A DNA stretch of 21,322 nt from an uncultured Flavobacteriales bacterium (GTDB lineage Bacteria; Bacteroidota; Bacteroidia; Flavobacteriales; Crocinitomicaceae). The notes beneath the pieces are model-generated. The model saw only the letters and a list, made by a program, of their open reading frames with translations. It searched no databases and was not told where the DNA came from. The stretch is from positions 1-21,322 of the forward strand of contig CAMLDR010000064.1 in assembly GCA_946478775.1 (NCBI GenBank), read 5' to 3'. The position numbers were made by a program, and so were the translations under genes. Positions 1-6,864 of this stretch are shown piece by piece (the stretch's first letter is position 1; each line of letters opens with the position of its first letter).

Positions 1-1
1 A

Positions 2-304
2 AGAGGATACGCATACGAAGGATATTATAACCAGGGAGTGAAGGAAGGATACTGGAAATATTACGGGCCATTCGGCCATTTGATCTCCGAAGGAACGTAC
101 GTTAACGACCAGCCGGACGGTCACTGGATCTTTTATTTTAAAGATTATCAAGCTACTGACAGGGACCATCCCGTAAAAGCCCTGGAGGGAACGATGAAAG
201 GGAAGACAAAAACCGGGATCTGGAAACACTACAACAGTCGTGGAAGACTCTTTGAGAAACTGGATTTCAACAAAGATCCTTACCTCAATGAGGTTTACAG
301 TTGA
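2..304 (+). CDS. MORN/YwqK-like repeat protein, 3' end only
   Basis: This is the C-terminal end of a gene that begins upstream of the window. The frame is open from base 2 and reads RGYAYEGYYNQG before an internal GTG at 38, so that GTG is probably not the real start. The visible part holds repeated Gly-aromatic units such as EGYWKYYG, SEGTY, DGHWIFYF and TGIWKHYN, the pattern of MORN-variant repeats in YwqK-like proteins, which are common in Bacteroidota. Repeats of this type form beta-hairpin surfaces; no catalytic role can be assigned here. The gene ends at TGA and is followed about 50 bp later by a terminator hairpin. It belongs to the host flank, not to the element. The family call is fairly safe; the function is unknown. 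Confidence 0.7.
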   Translation, partial: RGYAYEGYYNQGVKEGYWKYYGPFGHLISEGTYVNDQPDGHWIFYFKDYQATDRDHPVKALEGTMKGKTKTGIWKHYNSRGRLFEKLDFNKDPYLNEVYS

Positions 305-354
305 ACAACAAAAGGAAAAGCTGGAAGTGTGAGTTTGAACAAGAGTATTGAGGG

Positions 355-395
355 AAAACAAAAAAAGCATCACCCTCGTAATGCTTTTTCTTTTT
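355..395 (+). terminator. Rho-independent terminator after the MORN-like gene
   Basis: AAAAAGCAT (361-369) pairs with ATGCTTTTT (380-388) across a 10-nt loop, and a T-rich run follows. It ends the plus-strand gene stopping at 304. The A- and T-rich flanks mean it could also work in the other direction. Confidence 0.75.
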
Positions 396-397
396 GT

Positions 398-422
398 GGA
401 GAAGGGCTAACGGAAATGGAAC
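398..422. repeat. 25-bp direct repeat, copy 1 (tRNA 3'-end-like)
   Basis: The block starts GAGAAGGGCTAACGG and ends in a GGAACC that resembles a T-arm read in reverse. It is identical to 2119-2143 and matches 22 of 25 positions at 3392-3416. At 398 and 2119 it directly follows a terminator-like hairpin and a GTGG, the layout of the 3' end of a minus-strand tRNA next to its terminator. The spacing does not fit an intact tRNA, so it looks like a degenerate relic or an attachment-site remnant. Together with 2119-2143 it brackets the gene at 493-1704. Confidence 0.55.
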
Positions 423-492
423 CGAAAAAAATGTAGATAATCAATAGATTAAAATTTTTACAAGTACAAATCTGTTTTTTTGCTAAGAGCTT

Positions 493-1704
493 TTATTCTA
501 TTTCATCATTGTCTGATAATGCTTTTAATCCTTTGAAATTCATTTTCAATGTTAATTCCATTAATCGCATAAAATTTTCTTCTTTTAAAGAATTTGTAGT
601 TTTCAATGCAAATGCTCCAACTATGATGAAAAAAAGCGGTAGAAAGAACATCACAGCTAAAAATCTATACCAAGAAATGTCACTTAAAGCAAGTTGAAAT
701 AGAAAATACCCTAAACCAATAAAAATTCCAAACCAAAAACCACCACTTATTAATATTCGTTTCAAACTGTCATTTTCTAATTCGATTTTGGCTTTTTGTC
801 TTTTATAAAGGTCGTTGTCTGTCTGCTGCATAATTGTAGTTAAATGAAGATTATTATTACTATTGATCAAGTAGTTGAACCAGTTGTTTTTATTTTTTTT
901 TAGTAACGTTTGAATATTTGCTTTAATTATTTCTGCGCCACTTCTATATTTGTCCCATTCTGGATTTGCTTCAAAAGCATTGAGACTTAAATCTAATGAA
1001 TTCAAAAAATGTTTAAGTAAGTCATTAGTCAAATCAAATGTTAAGATTTGGTTAGTAATTTTAGAAGATAGAATGCCTGCCATTGCTTGATTAACATTTG
1101 CCGACATTCCGATATAATTACCTTTAGCTATTCTAATAAAAACAGGTTCCAATCCTTCTCTTTCACTATATTCATATAATTCTCTCTGAATTTTGAGCAT
1201 TTGATTATAATTATCAAAAGCTTTGATATAATCTTTGTCAATCATAGCCTTCTTAGCAATTGGCTCTAGTTTTTTTATTTTGATCGAAATAGAACTAGAT
1301 TTCCAATTTTTCTGCATTTTTAATAGAAACTCTTTTGTTTCTTGTTTTAGGGTTGTTAGGTTGGTATGAATAATTGATAATGATTTATCAATTTCTTGTT
1401 GAGCTGCACTTGCACAATTGATTGCTATTGGAAAATTATTGTTTTTATAATTATATGCATATAGACATTCGTTTTCTTCAAACTTATAATAATGAAATAA
1501 GGCAGAACTTTGAATTTTTCTATCAAAGTCAATAATATCATTTTTCAATATGTAATTAGAAATAATATATGCCGCTTGTTCATATAAGTCTGCCGCCTGC
1601 TGAAATGAATCAATGTTGTTGTCAGAAACACGCGCTATATCTTTTATTCTCAACGCTTCTTTGTAAAGTTCATTCGCCTTTTTTATATAATCGTTTAATG
1701 TCAT
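493..1704 (-). CDS. Unknown helical protein with two C-terminal membrane segments
   Basis: I do not recognise this family. The protein is about 403 aa from the chosen ATG at 1704; an ATG at 1758 would add 18 residues, but MTLNDYIKKANELYKEAL looks like the natural N-terminus. The first ~90 residues are an amphipathic helical bundle reminiscent of MIT/TPR-like hairpins (KKANELYKEAL, AADLYEQAAYI). A long Lys/Glu-rich helical middle follows, then two hydrophobic stretches near residues 320-345 and 350-375 with a short helical tail facing the same side. A Bacteroidota-type promoter motif lies about 140 bp upstream (1843-1872). The gene is visibly more AT-rich than the main element and sits alone between direct repeats, which suggests an acquired accessory gene. 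A role in defence is possible but not shown. Confidence 0.7.
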   Translation of the reverse strand: MTLNDYIKKANELYKEALRIKDIARVSDNNIDSFQQAADLYEQAAYIISNYILKNDIIDFDRKIQSSALFHYYKFEENECLYAYNYKNNNFPIAINCASAAQQEIDKSLSIIHTNLTTLKQETKEFLLKMQKNWKSSSISIKIKKLEPIAKKAMIDKDYIKAFDNYNQMLKIQRELYEYSEREGLEPVFIRIAKGNYIGMSANVNQAMAGILSSKITNQILTFDLTNDLLKHFLNSLDLSLNAFEANPEWDKYRSGAEIIKANIQTLLKKNKNNWFNYLINSNNNLHLTTIMQQTDNDLYKRQKAKIELENDSLKRILISGGFWFGIFIGLGYFLFQLALSDISWYRFLAVMFFLPLFFIIVGAFALKTTNSLKEENFMRLMELTLKMNFKGLKALSDNDEIE

Positions 1705-1842
1705 TTTATAGATAATTGTTTTAGACACAAATTGCTTGTAATAAGTATATACAAACACTATTTAGCACGGATTGAGATCGATTTGATTTTCCAAAACATA
1801 AAGAGATAGAAAGTTTCAGTAAATAGTTTTTGTAACGGTTTT

Positions 1843-1872
1843 CAATACTAGCAAAAAAAATCTGAAATACAA
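1843..1872 (-). promoter_or_regulatory. Candidate Bacteroidota promoter, copy 1
   Basis: On the minus strand TTG (1870-1872) and TAGTATTG (1843-1850) are separated by 19 bp, close to the Bacteroidota -33/-7 pattern (TTTG, about 19 bp, TAnnTTTG). It points to the gene starting at 1704. The same arrangement occurs at 2914-2942 and 5204-5232. Confidence 0.45.
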
Positions 1873-1881
1873 CAACTTTCA

Positions 1882-1910
1882 AGCAAACCGGAATCGAACC
1901 GCTATGAATT
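1882..1910. repeat. 29-bp perfect repeat with T-arm-like core, copy 1
   Basis: The block contains CCGGAATCGAACCGCTATG, which reversed reads like a tRNA T-arm (GGTTCGATTCC). It is identical to 2952-2980 and lies at the same distance upstream of the promoter motif in both copies. No complete cloverleaf can be built around it. Confidence 0.65.
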
Positions 1911-2016
1911 TCAGGAAACCGAATAAAATCGGGGCGTACGGGATATTGGGGCTTTGCCATCCTCCTCGGTCCTCCTTCAAAGGAGGAAGCTTAGATTGAT
2001 CTTCGAACCATAATCC

Positions 2017-2057
2017 TGCGACTTTTCCGTAGCAGACTTTCCTTCGTCAGTCGCTAC
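2017..2057. repeat. 41-bp perfect repeat with internal inverted repeat, copy 1
   Basis: It is identical to 3119-3159. It contains TCCGTAGC and a partner GCTACaGA (one mismatch in this copy), so it can fold into a hairpin with a 10-nt loop. It belongs to a roughly 270-bp composite unit (promoter motif, T-arm-like block, this block, terminator-like hairpin) that is present twice. Confidence 0.65.
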
Positions 2058-2060
2058 AGA

Positions 2061-2119
2061 CCACCACAAAGTGAAAAAGCCACCCTGTTAAGGATGGCCT
2101 TTTTCTACTTTCGTGGTGG
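2061..2119. terminator. Long bidirectional terminator-like hairpin
   Basis: CCACCACAAAGTGAAAAAGC at 2061-2080 pairs imperfectly with the GGCCTTTTTCTACTTTCGTGG region ending at 2119. A- and T-runs inside the stem let it act on both strands. A diverged version is at 3163-3222. No intact gene ends here, so it probably came with the repeated unit. Confidence 0.55.
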
Positions 2120-2143
2120 AGAAGGGCTAACGGAAATGGAACC
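2119..2143. repeat. 25-bp direct repeat, copy 2 (tRNA 3'-end-like)
   Basis: Identical to 398-422 and directly after the hairpin ending at 2119. It brackets the gene at 493-1704 with copy 1 and the gene at 2235-2741 with copy 3 (3392-3416). Confidence 0.55.
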
Positions 2144-2234
2144 GGAATCACAAACACCAATAGCGGGATGATTCAAACGAATGGAACTAAAACCTCTTTA
2201 AGGTTATTTATTAGACTTTAACTACCTTGCAACT

Positions 2235-2741
2235 ATGCAAATCAAATCATCAAATAATTACGAATCCACATTTCTATATGTTTTTTTTGGAGCGCTCATT
2301 TTGGGATTATTTCCCCTTGCAGTTGCTCTTGCAAATGCTCATTGGTTATTAACTGTAGTTGTGTCGGTGATCCTTTGCTACCCACTTACAGAATTCATTT
2401 TTCACAGTGCATTAAAAATTCAACTCACTGATGAATTGATTTGTTTCTCCAAACCGTGGAGAAAATACAGTTTAATCAAAAAACGACCGGATTATTTCTG
2501 TGTGTTGCGTTCTGATGAATGGGATCAGGTAATCTTCAGCCACAAAAAAGATTCTTCAACTTATTATTTCTTCAACGCCAAAAAGGCCGTCTACTCCTTT
2601 TCGTGCAGCGGAATCCCCGAATTTGAAAATCAACTGCGTTCCGTTTACTTTCCGCAAAAAATCTTTACACAGCATGAAAGTTGGCAATCAATCAACTTGA
2701 TGCCGGAATTGTTTACCCATTATCCCGAAGCCATCTTGTGA
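2235..2741 (+). CDS. Small membrane protein of unknown family
   Basis: The family is not recognised. The 168-aa protein opens with a short polar segment, then two hydrophobic stretches at about residues 13-35 and 37-57 (FLYVFFGALILGLFPLAVAL and LLTVVVSVILCYPLTEFIF). About 110 cytoplasmic residues with alternating beta-like character follow (LTDELICFSKPWRKYSLIK, TYYFFNAKKAVYSF). Two membrane helices followed by a small beta domain resemble bacterial membrane PH-like proteins, but the similarity is only in architecture. The ATG at 2235 is the first in frame and no Shine-Dalgarno site precedes it. A terminator lies about 57 bp after the stop. It is the only plus-strand gene between the flank and the element and sits alone between repeats. 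Confidence 0.65.
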   Translation: MQIKSSNNYESTFLYVFFGALILGLFPLAVALANAHWLLTVVVSVILCYPLTEFIFHSALKIQLTDELICFSKPWRKYSLIKKRPDYFCVLRSDEWDQVIFSHKKDSSTYYFFNAKKAVYSFSCSGIPEFENQLRSVYFPQKIFTQHESWQSINLMPELFTHYPEAIL

Positions 2742-2797
2742 TTAAATAGAAATCTTTTTGTTATCGAATTCCATTTTTAATGAATCTGGAAATAGAG

Positions 2798-2819
2798 AGT
2801 CCCTAAAAGGGATTTTTTT
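2798..2819 (+). terminator. Rho-independent terminator after 2235-2741
   Basis: TCCC (2800-2803) pairs with GGGA (2809-2812) across a TAAAA loop, followed by seven T residues. The stem is short but the T-run is strong, and it is correctly placed for the plus-strand gene ending at 2741. Confidence 0.6.
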
Positions 2820-2913
2820 GTCTTCAATGTTGAATACTTAACCTAAATTATGCATGATTTATTTGCGTCTACACAGAATTATAAACTGATCCATCATTTT
2901 GTTTTTCACTATT

Positions 2914-2942
2914 CAATACTACCAATAAAATCTGAAATACAA
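2914..2942 (-). promoter_or_regulatory. Candidate Bacteroidota promoter, copy 2 (orphan)
   Basis: Minus-strand TTG (2940-2942), 18 bp, TAGTATTG (2914-2921). Same geometry as copies 1 and 3, but no minus-strand gene follows; it faces the end of a plus-strand gene. It is probably left behind by duplication of the surrounding unit. Confidence 0.35.
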
Positions 2943-2951
2943 TGCCTTTCG

Positions 2952-2980
2952 AGCAAACCGGAATCGAACCGCTATGAATT
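2952..2980. repeat. 29-bp perfect repeat with T-arm-like core, copy 2
   Basis: Identical to 1882-1910. The flanking text is also related (TCTGAAATACAA on one side, AAACCGAATGAAATC-like on the other), so the duplicated unit is longer than the perfect block. Confidence 0.65.
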
Positions 2981-3118
2981 GTAGAAAACCGAATGAAATC
3001 AATGCTTGCAGAAGATTTGACTTCGCCACCCACCTTAGCACCTACGCTGAAGCTTCGGCGTAAGCGTTAATCCTCCCTCAAGGGAGGAGACAGAATTGAA
3101 ACTTCGAACCAGAATCCC

Positions 3119-3159
3119 TGCGACTTTTCCGTAGCAGACTTTCCTTCGTCAGTCGCTAC
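3119..3159. repeat. 41-bp perfect repeat with internal inverted repeat, copy 2
   Basis: Identical to 2017-2057. In this copy TCCGTAGC (3128-3135) and GCTACGGA (3155-3162) pair perfectly, and GACT/AGTC extends the stem past a bulged A. Confidence 0.65.
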
Positions 3160-3162
3160 GGA

Positions 3163-3222
3163 CCACAACGAAGTGAAAAAGCCATCCCTGTTAAGGAATG
3201 GCTTTTTCTACTTCTGTTGTGG
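3163..3222. terminator. Long bidirectional terminator-like hairpin, second copy
   Basis: CCACAAC at 3163 pairs with GTTGTGG ending at 3222, and AAAAAGCCAT pairs with ATGGCTTTTT inside. It is a diverged relative of 2061-2119. It leads straight into the TGGTCCCAC that starts the att-like segment. Confidence 0.55.
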
Positions 3223-3383
3223 TCCCACTTGGACTAGTTTTGCGTTTCACTAAATTTCATTAAAACTCATAAAACCTTTGATATTGCTGCTTTCCAGTGC
3301 GAATTGTGATTTAATGAAATGCAATGAGTTTTAATGAGGATTAATGCAGAAAATGAAAATTCTTACCCAAATTCTTACCCAAG
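3220..3383. repeat. att-like segment A
   Basis: The segment starts TGGTCCCAC (3220-3228), like the reverse of a tRNA 3' end, continues with short AATGA/AATGC direct repeats (from 3313) and ends in a 28-bp core at 3356-3383 built of two tandem ATTCTTACCCAA units. It is related along its length to segment C (5371-5535), which adjoins the integrase gene; segment B (5241-5314) shares its last ~70 bp. The distance from the first AATGAAA to the core is 43 bp in A and C and 46 bp in B. The small direct repeats could be integrase arm sites. Confidence 0.6.
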
Positions 3384-3391
3384 ACAAAATC

Positions 3392-3416
3392 GAGAAGAGC
3401 GAACGGAATTGGAACG
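3392..3416. repeat. 25-bp direct repeat, copy 3 (diverged)
   Basis: Matches 398-422 and 2119-2143 at 22 of 25 positions. It lies 8 bp beyond the att-like core of segment A, which links the two repeat families to one insertion history. Confidence 0.5.
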
Positions 3417-3440
3417 ATTTAAATAGATTGTTTATGACGT

Positions 3441-5156
3441 TTAATCATTTTCAAGTTCGTCATTATCAGAAAATGGATCAAACATTACATACTCAGGTTT
3501 CTGAAAATAAGGGTATTTAATATTAAGTGTTTTTTCGTATTCATTCTCTTTTATCACAATCATAAATGTTGGATCCTCATGTTCTCCGGTTAGAACACCT
3601 TCTATTTGATTTATGGTATAAATACGATATTCAGAATTATACATATAAAAAGTCGGAGTATTAACAATAAAAATACCCTGAATACTGTAATCTGAAAAAT
3701 CTAAGTTTATATCATTATATTTTTTTTGAAAATGCTCTTCAAGAAGAATTTTATTTGAGTTAAACCACTCAAGTTTAGCTCTCATAGTATCATTATAAGA
3801 TTTCGTTTTTCTAGAACCAACAGAGAAAGCATTAAAATCGTTTTTTTGATTCACTATATCATATCTACCTAACAAATGTTTACAATCGCATAAATAAATG
3901 GTTTTTGTATTCGATGTTGCTATTATGAAATCAATTTCACCAAGTCCTGCTACATCAATATTTGTTATACCACTTTTATGTGTGATATGTGTCACATTTC
4001 GATCATACATAATGTTTTGAGATTGCAATTTCTGCTCAACTACATCATCTAACCATTTATCGTGATCATCTTCTTTTCTATGAACATATGCTTTAAAGCA
4101 CTTATTTGTCATCCACTCATCTGGGGCTTTGCCCCATGGAATAGCATTTGTAGAATACTGGATCATAGCTTCCGCCCATGTGTTTTTTCCAAAAAACGCA
4201 TAATCTTGTCCATCAATTGTCCAGATAATTATTGGTCTGTATAAATAACGATTAAGCTTATAAGGTTTACATGCTAAGTCTATTAAATCCATTTTGTTAG
4301 ATTTATCCAATCTAAGTCCCCTAAAAAACTGCTCTGCAATATCAGAAGGTACACCAAAGACTTGATTTAAGTTATTCGTAAGTGTTTCCCAACCAACACC
4401 CATTGTTTCACCTCCTCTTGGTTCTAGTTCTTGATGTATTGAAGCGATTAAGTGACCGACATCTTCGTATTTAATACCAAAGCAATCTTGAAATGCACTT
4501 TTTAAATCTACGAGACCAGACAATTCAGAACTATCGACAACGTATTTTGTTGAGTAAGAGCCCAATTCCTGAATGATGTGTTCAAAAATGAATTCATAGT
4601 GATGTCTCCTACTAAATACGTATTTACCATTATTATCAAACGAAACTTCAGCGACATCCTCAATCATAGATTGTTCGGCATACAGATTGACACACATCAT
4701 TATCATTTTTCCAAGAAATAGAAGATCATCTAGGAGTGATTCTGTTCGTTTTTTAAAATCTTGATCAGCTACTTCTCCCGTAACCATTGAGACTTCACAT
4801 CCCATTTCTAAAATAAATTTTAGGATTCGTCTGTAATAGGCTATGTATCTTCCGCTAATTTCAGGAGATAAATCTTGATGTGCATATAAAAGGGATAGTT
4901 CGGTAGCTTGCTCATGGAACCAAAAAACATTCTGGTAGAAACAAAATGAAGTTTCGGCGTGGCAAATTTCTTTAAACTTAGATATATAGTACTCCAAGCT
5001 AAAAACAACAATTTCTTTAACTATTTCTTGATTATCAAAAGGTCCATTTCCAAATTTATCAATGATTAAATGAGAAAGTTCTGTTCTAAATTTGTCTTCA
5101 GCACCCTTTTCCCCTTTATAAACTATATAGTCTTCTTTTATAATATGAATTGCCAT
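3441..5156 (-). CDS. Predicted PD-(D/E)XK nuclease, possible defence gene
   Basis: The 571-aa protein has a C-terminal nuclease signature: GEIDF (Asp409) followed 15 residues later by CDCK (Asp424, Lys426), which fits the PD-(D/E)XK core of restriction-type nucleases, with a preceding helix carrying Glu374 as a possible first acidic residue. The ~390 residues before it are mainly helical with no motif I can name. No methyltransferase or helicase partner is adjacent, so a classical restriction-modification system is not supported. The gene stands alone, is AT-rich, has its own promoter-like motif (5204-5232), and is bracketed by att-like cores at 3356 and 5287. A solitary nuclease at an integration hotspot suggests anti-phage or element-competition function. 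The nuclease fold is likely; the role is inference. Confidence 0.65.
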   Translation of the reverse strand: MAIHIIKEDYIVYKGEKGAEDKFRTELSHLIIDKFGNGPFDNQEIVKEIVVFSLEYYISKFKEICHAETSFCFYQNVFWFHEQATELSLLYAHQDLSPEISGRYIAYYRRILKFILEMGCEVSMVTGEVADQDFKKRTESLLDDLLFLGKMIMMCVNLYAEQSMIEDVAEVSFDNNGKYVFSRRHHYEFIFEHIIQELGSYSTKYVVDSSELSGLVDLKSAFQDCFGIKYEDVGHLIASIHQELEPRGGETMGVGWETLTNNLNQVFGVPSDIAEQFFRGLRLDKSNKMDLIDLACKPYKLNRYLYRPIIIWTIDGQDYAFFGKNTWAEAMIQYSTNAIPWGKAPDEWMTNKCFKAYVHRKEDDHDKWLDDVVEQKLQSQNIMYDRNVTHITHKSGITNIDVAGLGEIDFIIATSNTKTIYLCDCKHLLGRYDIVNQKNDFNAFSVGSRKTKSYNDTMRAKLEWFNSNKILLEEHFQKKYNDINLDFSDYSIQGIFIVNTPTFYMYNSEYRIYTINQIEGVLTGEHEDPTFMIVIKENEYEKTLNIKYPYFQKPEYVMFDPFSDNDELEND

Positions 5157-5203
5157 TGTGTGGATAGTTGGTTATTATTTGTGTTCTTATGTAATGAATA
5201 TCT

Positions 5204-5232
5204 CAATACTACCAAAAAAATCTTAAACACAA
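5204..5232 (-). promoter_or_regulatory. Candidate Bacteroidota promoter, copy 3
   Basis: Minus-strand TTG (5230-5232), 18 bp, TAGTATTG (5204-5211), ending about 47 bp before the ATG of the nuclease gene at 5156. Same layout as 1843-1872 and 2914-2942. Confidence 0.45.
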
Positions 5233-5240
5233 CGGAAACT

Positions 5241-5314
5241 AATGAAACTTAATGCACCGCAATGAACTAAAATAAAGGGATTCAGAAAAATTCTTACCCA
5301 AATTCTTACCCAAG
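5241..5314. repeat. att-like segment B (partial)
   Basis: AATGAAA/AATGC/AATGAA direct repeats followed by the 28-bp core (5287-5314) with two ATTCTTACCCAA units. It lacks the TGGTCCCAC end seen in A and C. With segment A it brackets the nuclease gene, as expected for the two ends of a small insertion. Confidence 0.6.
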
Positions 5315-5324
5315 CCTAAAACAA

Positions 5325-5355
5325 AAAGCCGCAGAATCAATGATACTGCGGCTTT
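5325..5355. terminator. Hairpin between att-like segments B and C
   Basis: AAAGCCGCAG (5325-5334) pairs perfectly with CTGCGGCTTT (5346-5355) across an 11-nt loop. A-rich and T-containing flanks let it terminate on either strand. It shows the same hairpin-then-TGGTCCCAC order as at 3163-3222. Confidence 0.6.
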
Positions 5356-5370
5356 CGCGACGTTGTTTGG

Positions 5371-5535
5371 TGGTCCCACACAGACTACTTTTGAGTTTCA
5401 GTAAATTTCATCAAGACACCTTCGAACCTTTGATACAACTGATATCTATTGAATTTTGCATCTGAATGAAACATAATGCATTTTAATGAGATTCCTTGAA
5501 GAATTTGAAAATTCTTACCCAAATTCTTACCCAAG
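5371..5535. repeat. att-like segment C, probable left end of the element
   Basis: TGGTCCCAC at 5371-5379, AATGA-type repeats from 5465 and the 28-bp core at 5508-5535, three bases from the integrase stop codon. An attachment site beside the 3' end of its integrase gene is the usual provirus layout. The exact crossover point cannot be set without the right end. Confidence 0.6.
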
Positions 5536-5538
5536 AAA

Positions 5539-6864
5539 TTACAACAATTGCACAGGAAAATCCTCCTTGTTCTCAGTTATAACTCGACGTAGTAATCGAC
5601 GAAATAAAGCTGCATTATCCAACAATGTCATTTTGTTATATGAGAATATAATTTCTTTATCCGCGAGTTTATGCCCAGTGATTTTTGTTAGAATCGGGAT
5701 TGGTATAAAACTGATCAAATTTGTAATAAATGATCTTCGTCCAGTATGTGAAGAAACCCATTGGTAAAATTTCTTTGTCTGAAATTGACGTTTACCTTTT
5801 GCATCAGTGTAAGACATAGTTACTTCCTCTTTCAACTTACAACTTAATATGAAGTCTTTAACTTCTCGATTAAATGTTTGTTGGGCAATTGGCATTGGGG
5901 GCATTCCTTTATTTTTATCAAACATGTCCTGAAGCGGTTTTAAGATTGGAACAACAACTTCATTATCCGTTTTATCAGGGATGTACTGAGCGTATTTAAA
6001 TGTCTCAGATCCTTTTTTATAAGTTTTGTTAGGTATGATCTTATATACATCAGATTCACGACAACCAGTAAACAATAGAATCATTAAAATGAATTTCACA
6101 TTTTTCATCATATCAGTTTTAGGTGTAGACGCAATAATTTTTTGGATATGATCCATATTTAAGTAAATATTCTCCGGAACCTCCAACTTGATTTTTTCAT
6201 TTTTATCAAGTTCATCTTTAATCTGAAAAACTTGAATTTTGAATTTACTTGCGATCTTGTTTAATACTGATTTAAAGGTTTTTTGAATTGTCCAAACACC
6301 GTTACTCTTATGCAGTCGTTCCTTCATTGTATCCATAAAATCTAAGTAGAGTTCTTTGTCTACATCATTTGTATGAACCATTTTTCCGATCTTTTTTTCA
6401 TAGTCAAGAAGTTTGTTTCGAAATCCTTTATAAGTGGGCAAAGTTTTTTCATCCAATTCTGTAGATGTGAGTATATGTTCTTCAATGAAATCAACTAATC
6501 TAACACGTTCAACTCGCAGCGAAGGTTGTATTCTATCAGGTCTTGTCTTTTTTTCGATTTCTTCTTTTAATTCTTCTCGGGTGAATTCCCCCTTGAAGCT
6601 AAGAAATTGGAATACCTCTTTAATTTGTTTTCTGATCAGTTCTAATTCAGCAGCAACCTCATTATTTATTGGCAGTTTCTTTTCATTATCCCATTCAGAT
6701 CTCTCTACTTTAAGTCCGGTATAATGAATCAACGGTTTATATTCATATTTTTTCTTTAAGTGATCATATTCTTTGTACCCGTAATTGATAAGGGCGCGGA
6801 TCTGAATATTTGTGTTCTCTCCTGGTTTTAACTGGAAAGTTATTTTCGGTTCTTTAGTTTTCAT
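5539..6864 (-). CDS. Tyrosine recombinase / integrase
   Basis: The 441-aa protein catalyses site-specific integration and excision. All catalytic residues are visible: Arg269 in FTGCRES, Lys298 in DKTD, His373 and Arg376 in HTGRR, His398 in TGHK, and the nucleophile Tyr409 in FSYNKM. Residues ~10-110 form the arm-binding region and ~120-215 the SAM-like core-binding domain (LVDFIEEHI to LNKIASKF), the architecture of Bacteroidota phage and transposon integrases. The ATG overlaps the upstream HTH gene's stop by 4 bp (ATGA), so the two are translationally coupled. The stop codon lies three bases from an att-like core with two ATTCTTACCCAA units. It is intact and presumably functional; it may also have made the insertions at segments A and B. 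Confidence 0.95.
   Translation of the reverse strand: MKTKEPKITFQLKPGENTNIQIRALINYGYKEYDHLKKKYEYKPLIHYTGLKVERSEWDNEKKLPINNEVAAELELIRKQIKEVFQFLSFKGEFTREELKEEIEKKTRPDRIQPSLRVERVRLVDFIEEHILTSTELDEKTLPTYKGFRNKLLDYEKKIGKMVHTNDVDKELYLDFMDTMKERLHKSNGVWTIQKTFKSVLNKIASKFKIQVFQIKDELDKNEKIKLEVPENIYLNMDHIQKIIASTPKTDMMKNVKFILMILLFTGCRESDVYKIIPNKTYKKGSETFKYAQYIPDKTDNEVVVPILKPLQDMFDKNKGMPPMPIAQQTFNREVKDFILSCKLKEEVTMSYTDAKGKRQFQTKKFYQWVSSHTGRRSFITNLISFIPIPILTKITGHKLADKEIIFSYNKMTLLDNAALFRRLLRRVITENKEDFPVQLL

Noticed and set aside
1882..1910. tRNA gene suggested by CGGAATCGAACCG
   Set aside because: Only a T-arm-like piece is present; no anticodon arm, D arm or acceptor stem can be built around either copy.
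1721..1960. Minus-strand open frame of 79 codons
   Set aside because: It runs through the promoter motif and the T-arm-like repeat and overlaps the start of the 493-1704 gene; composition is not protein-like.
5511..5535. Tandem 12-bp units as a CRISPR or minisatellite
   Set aside because: Only two units without spacers at each of three places; the position at the integrase end fits an attachment site better.
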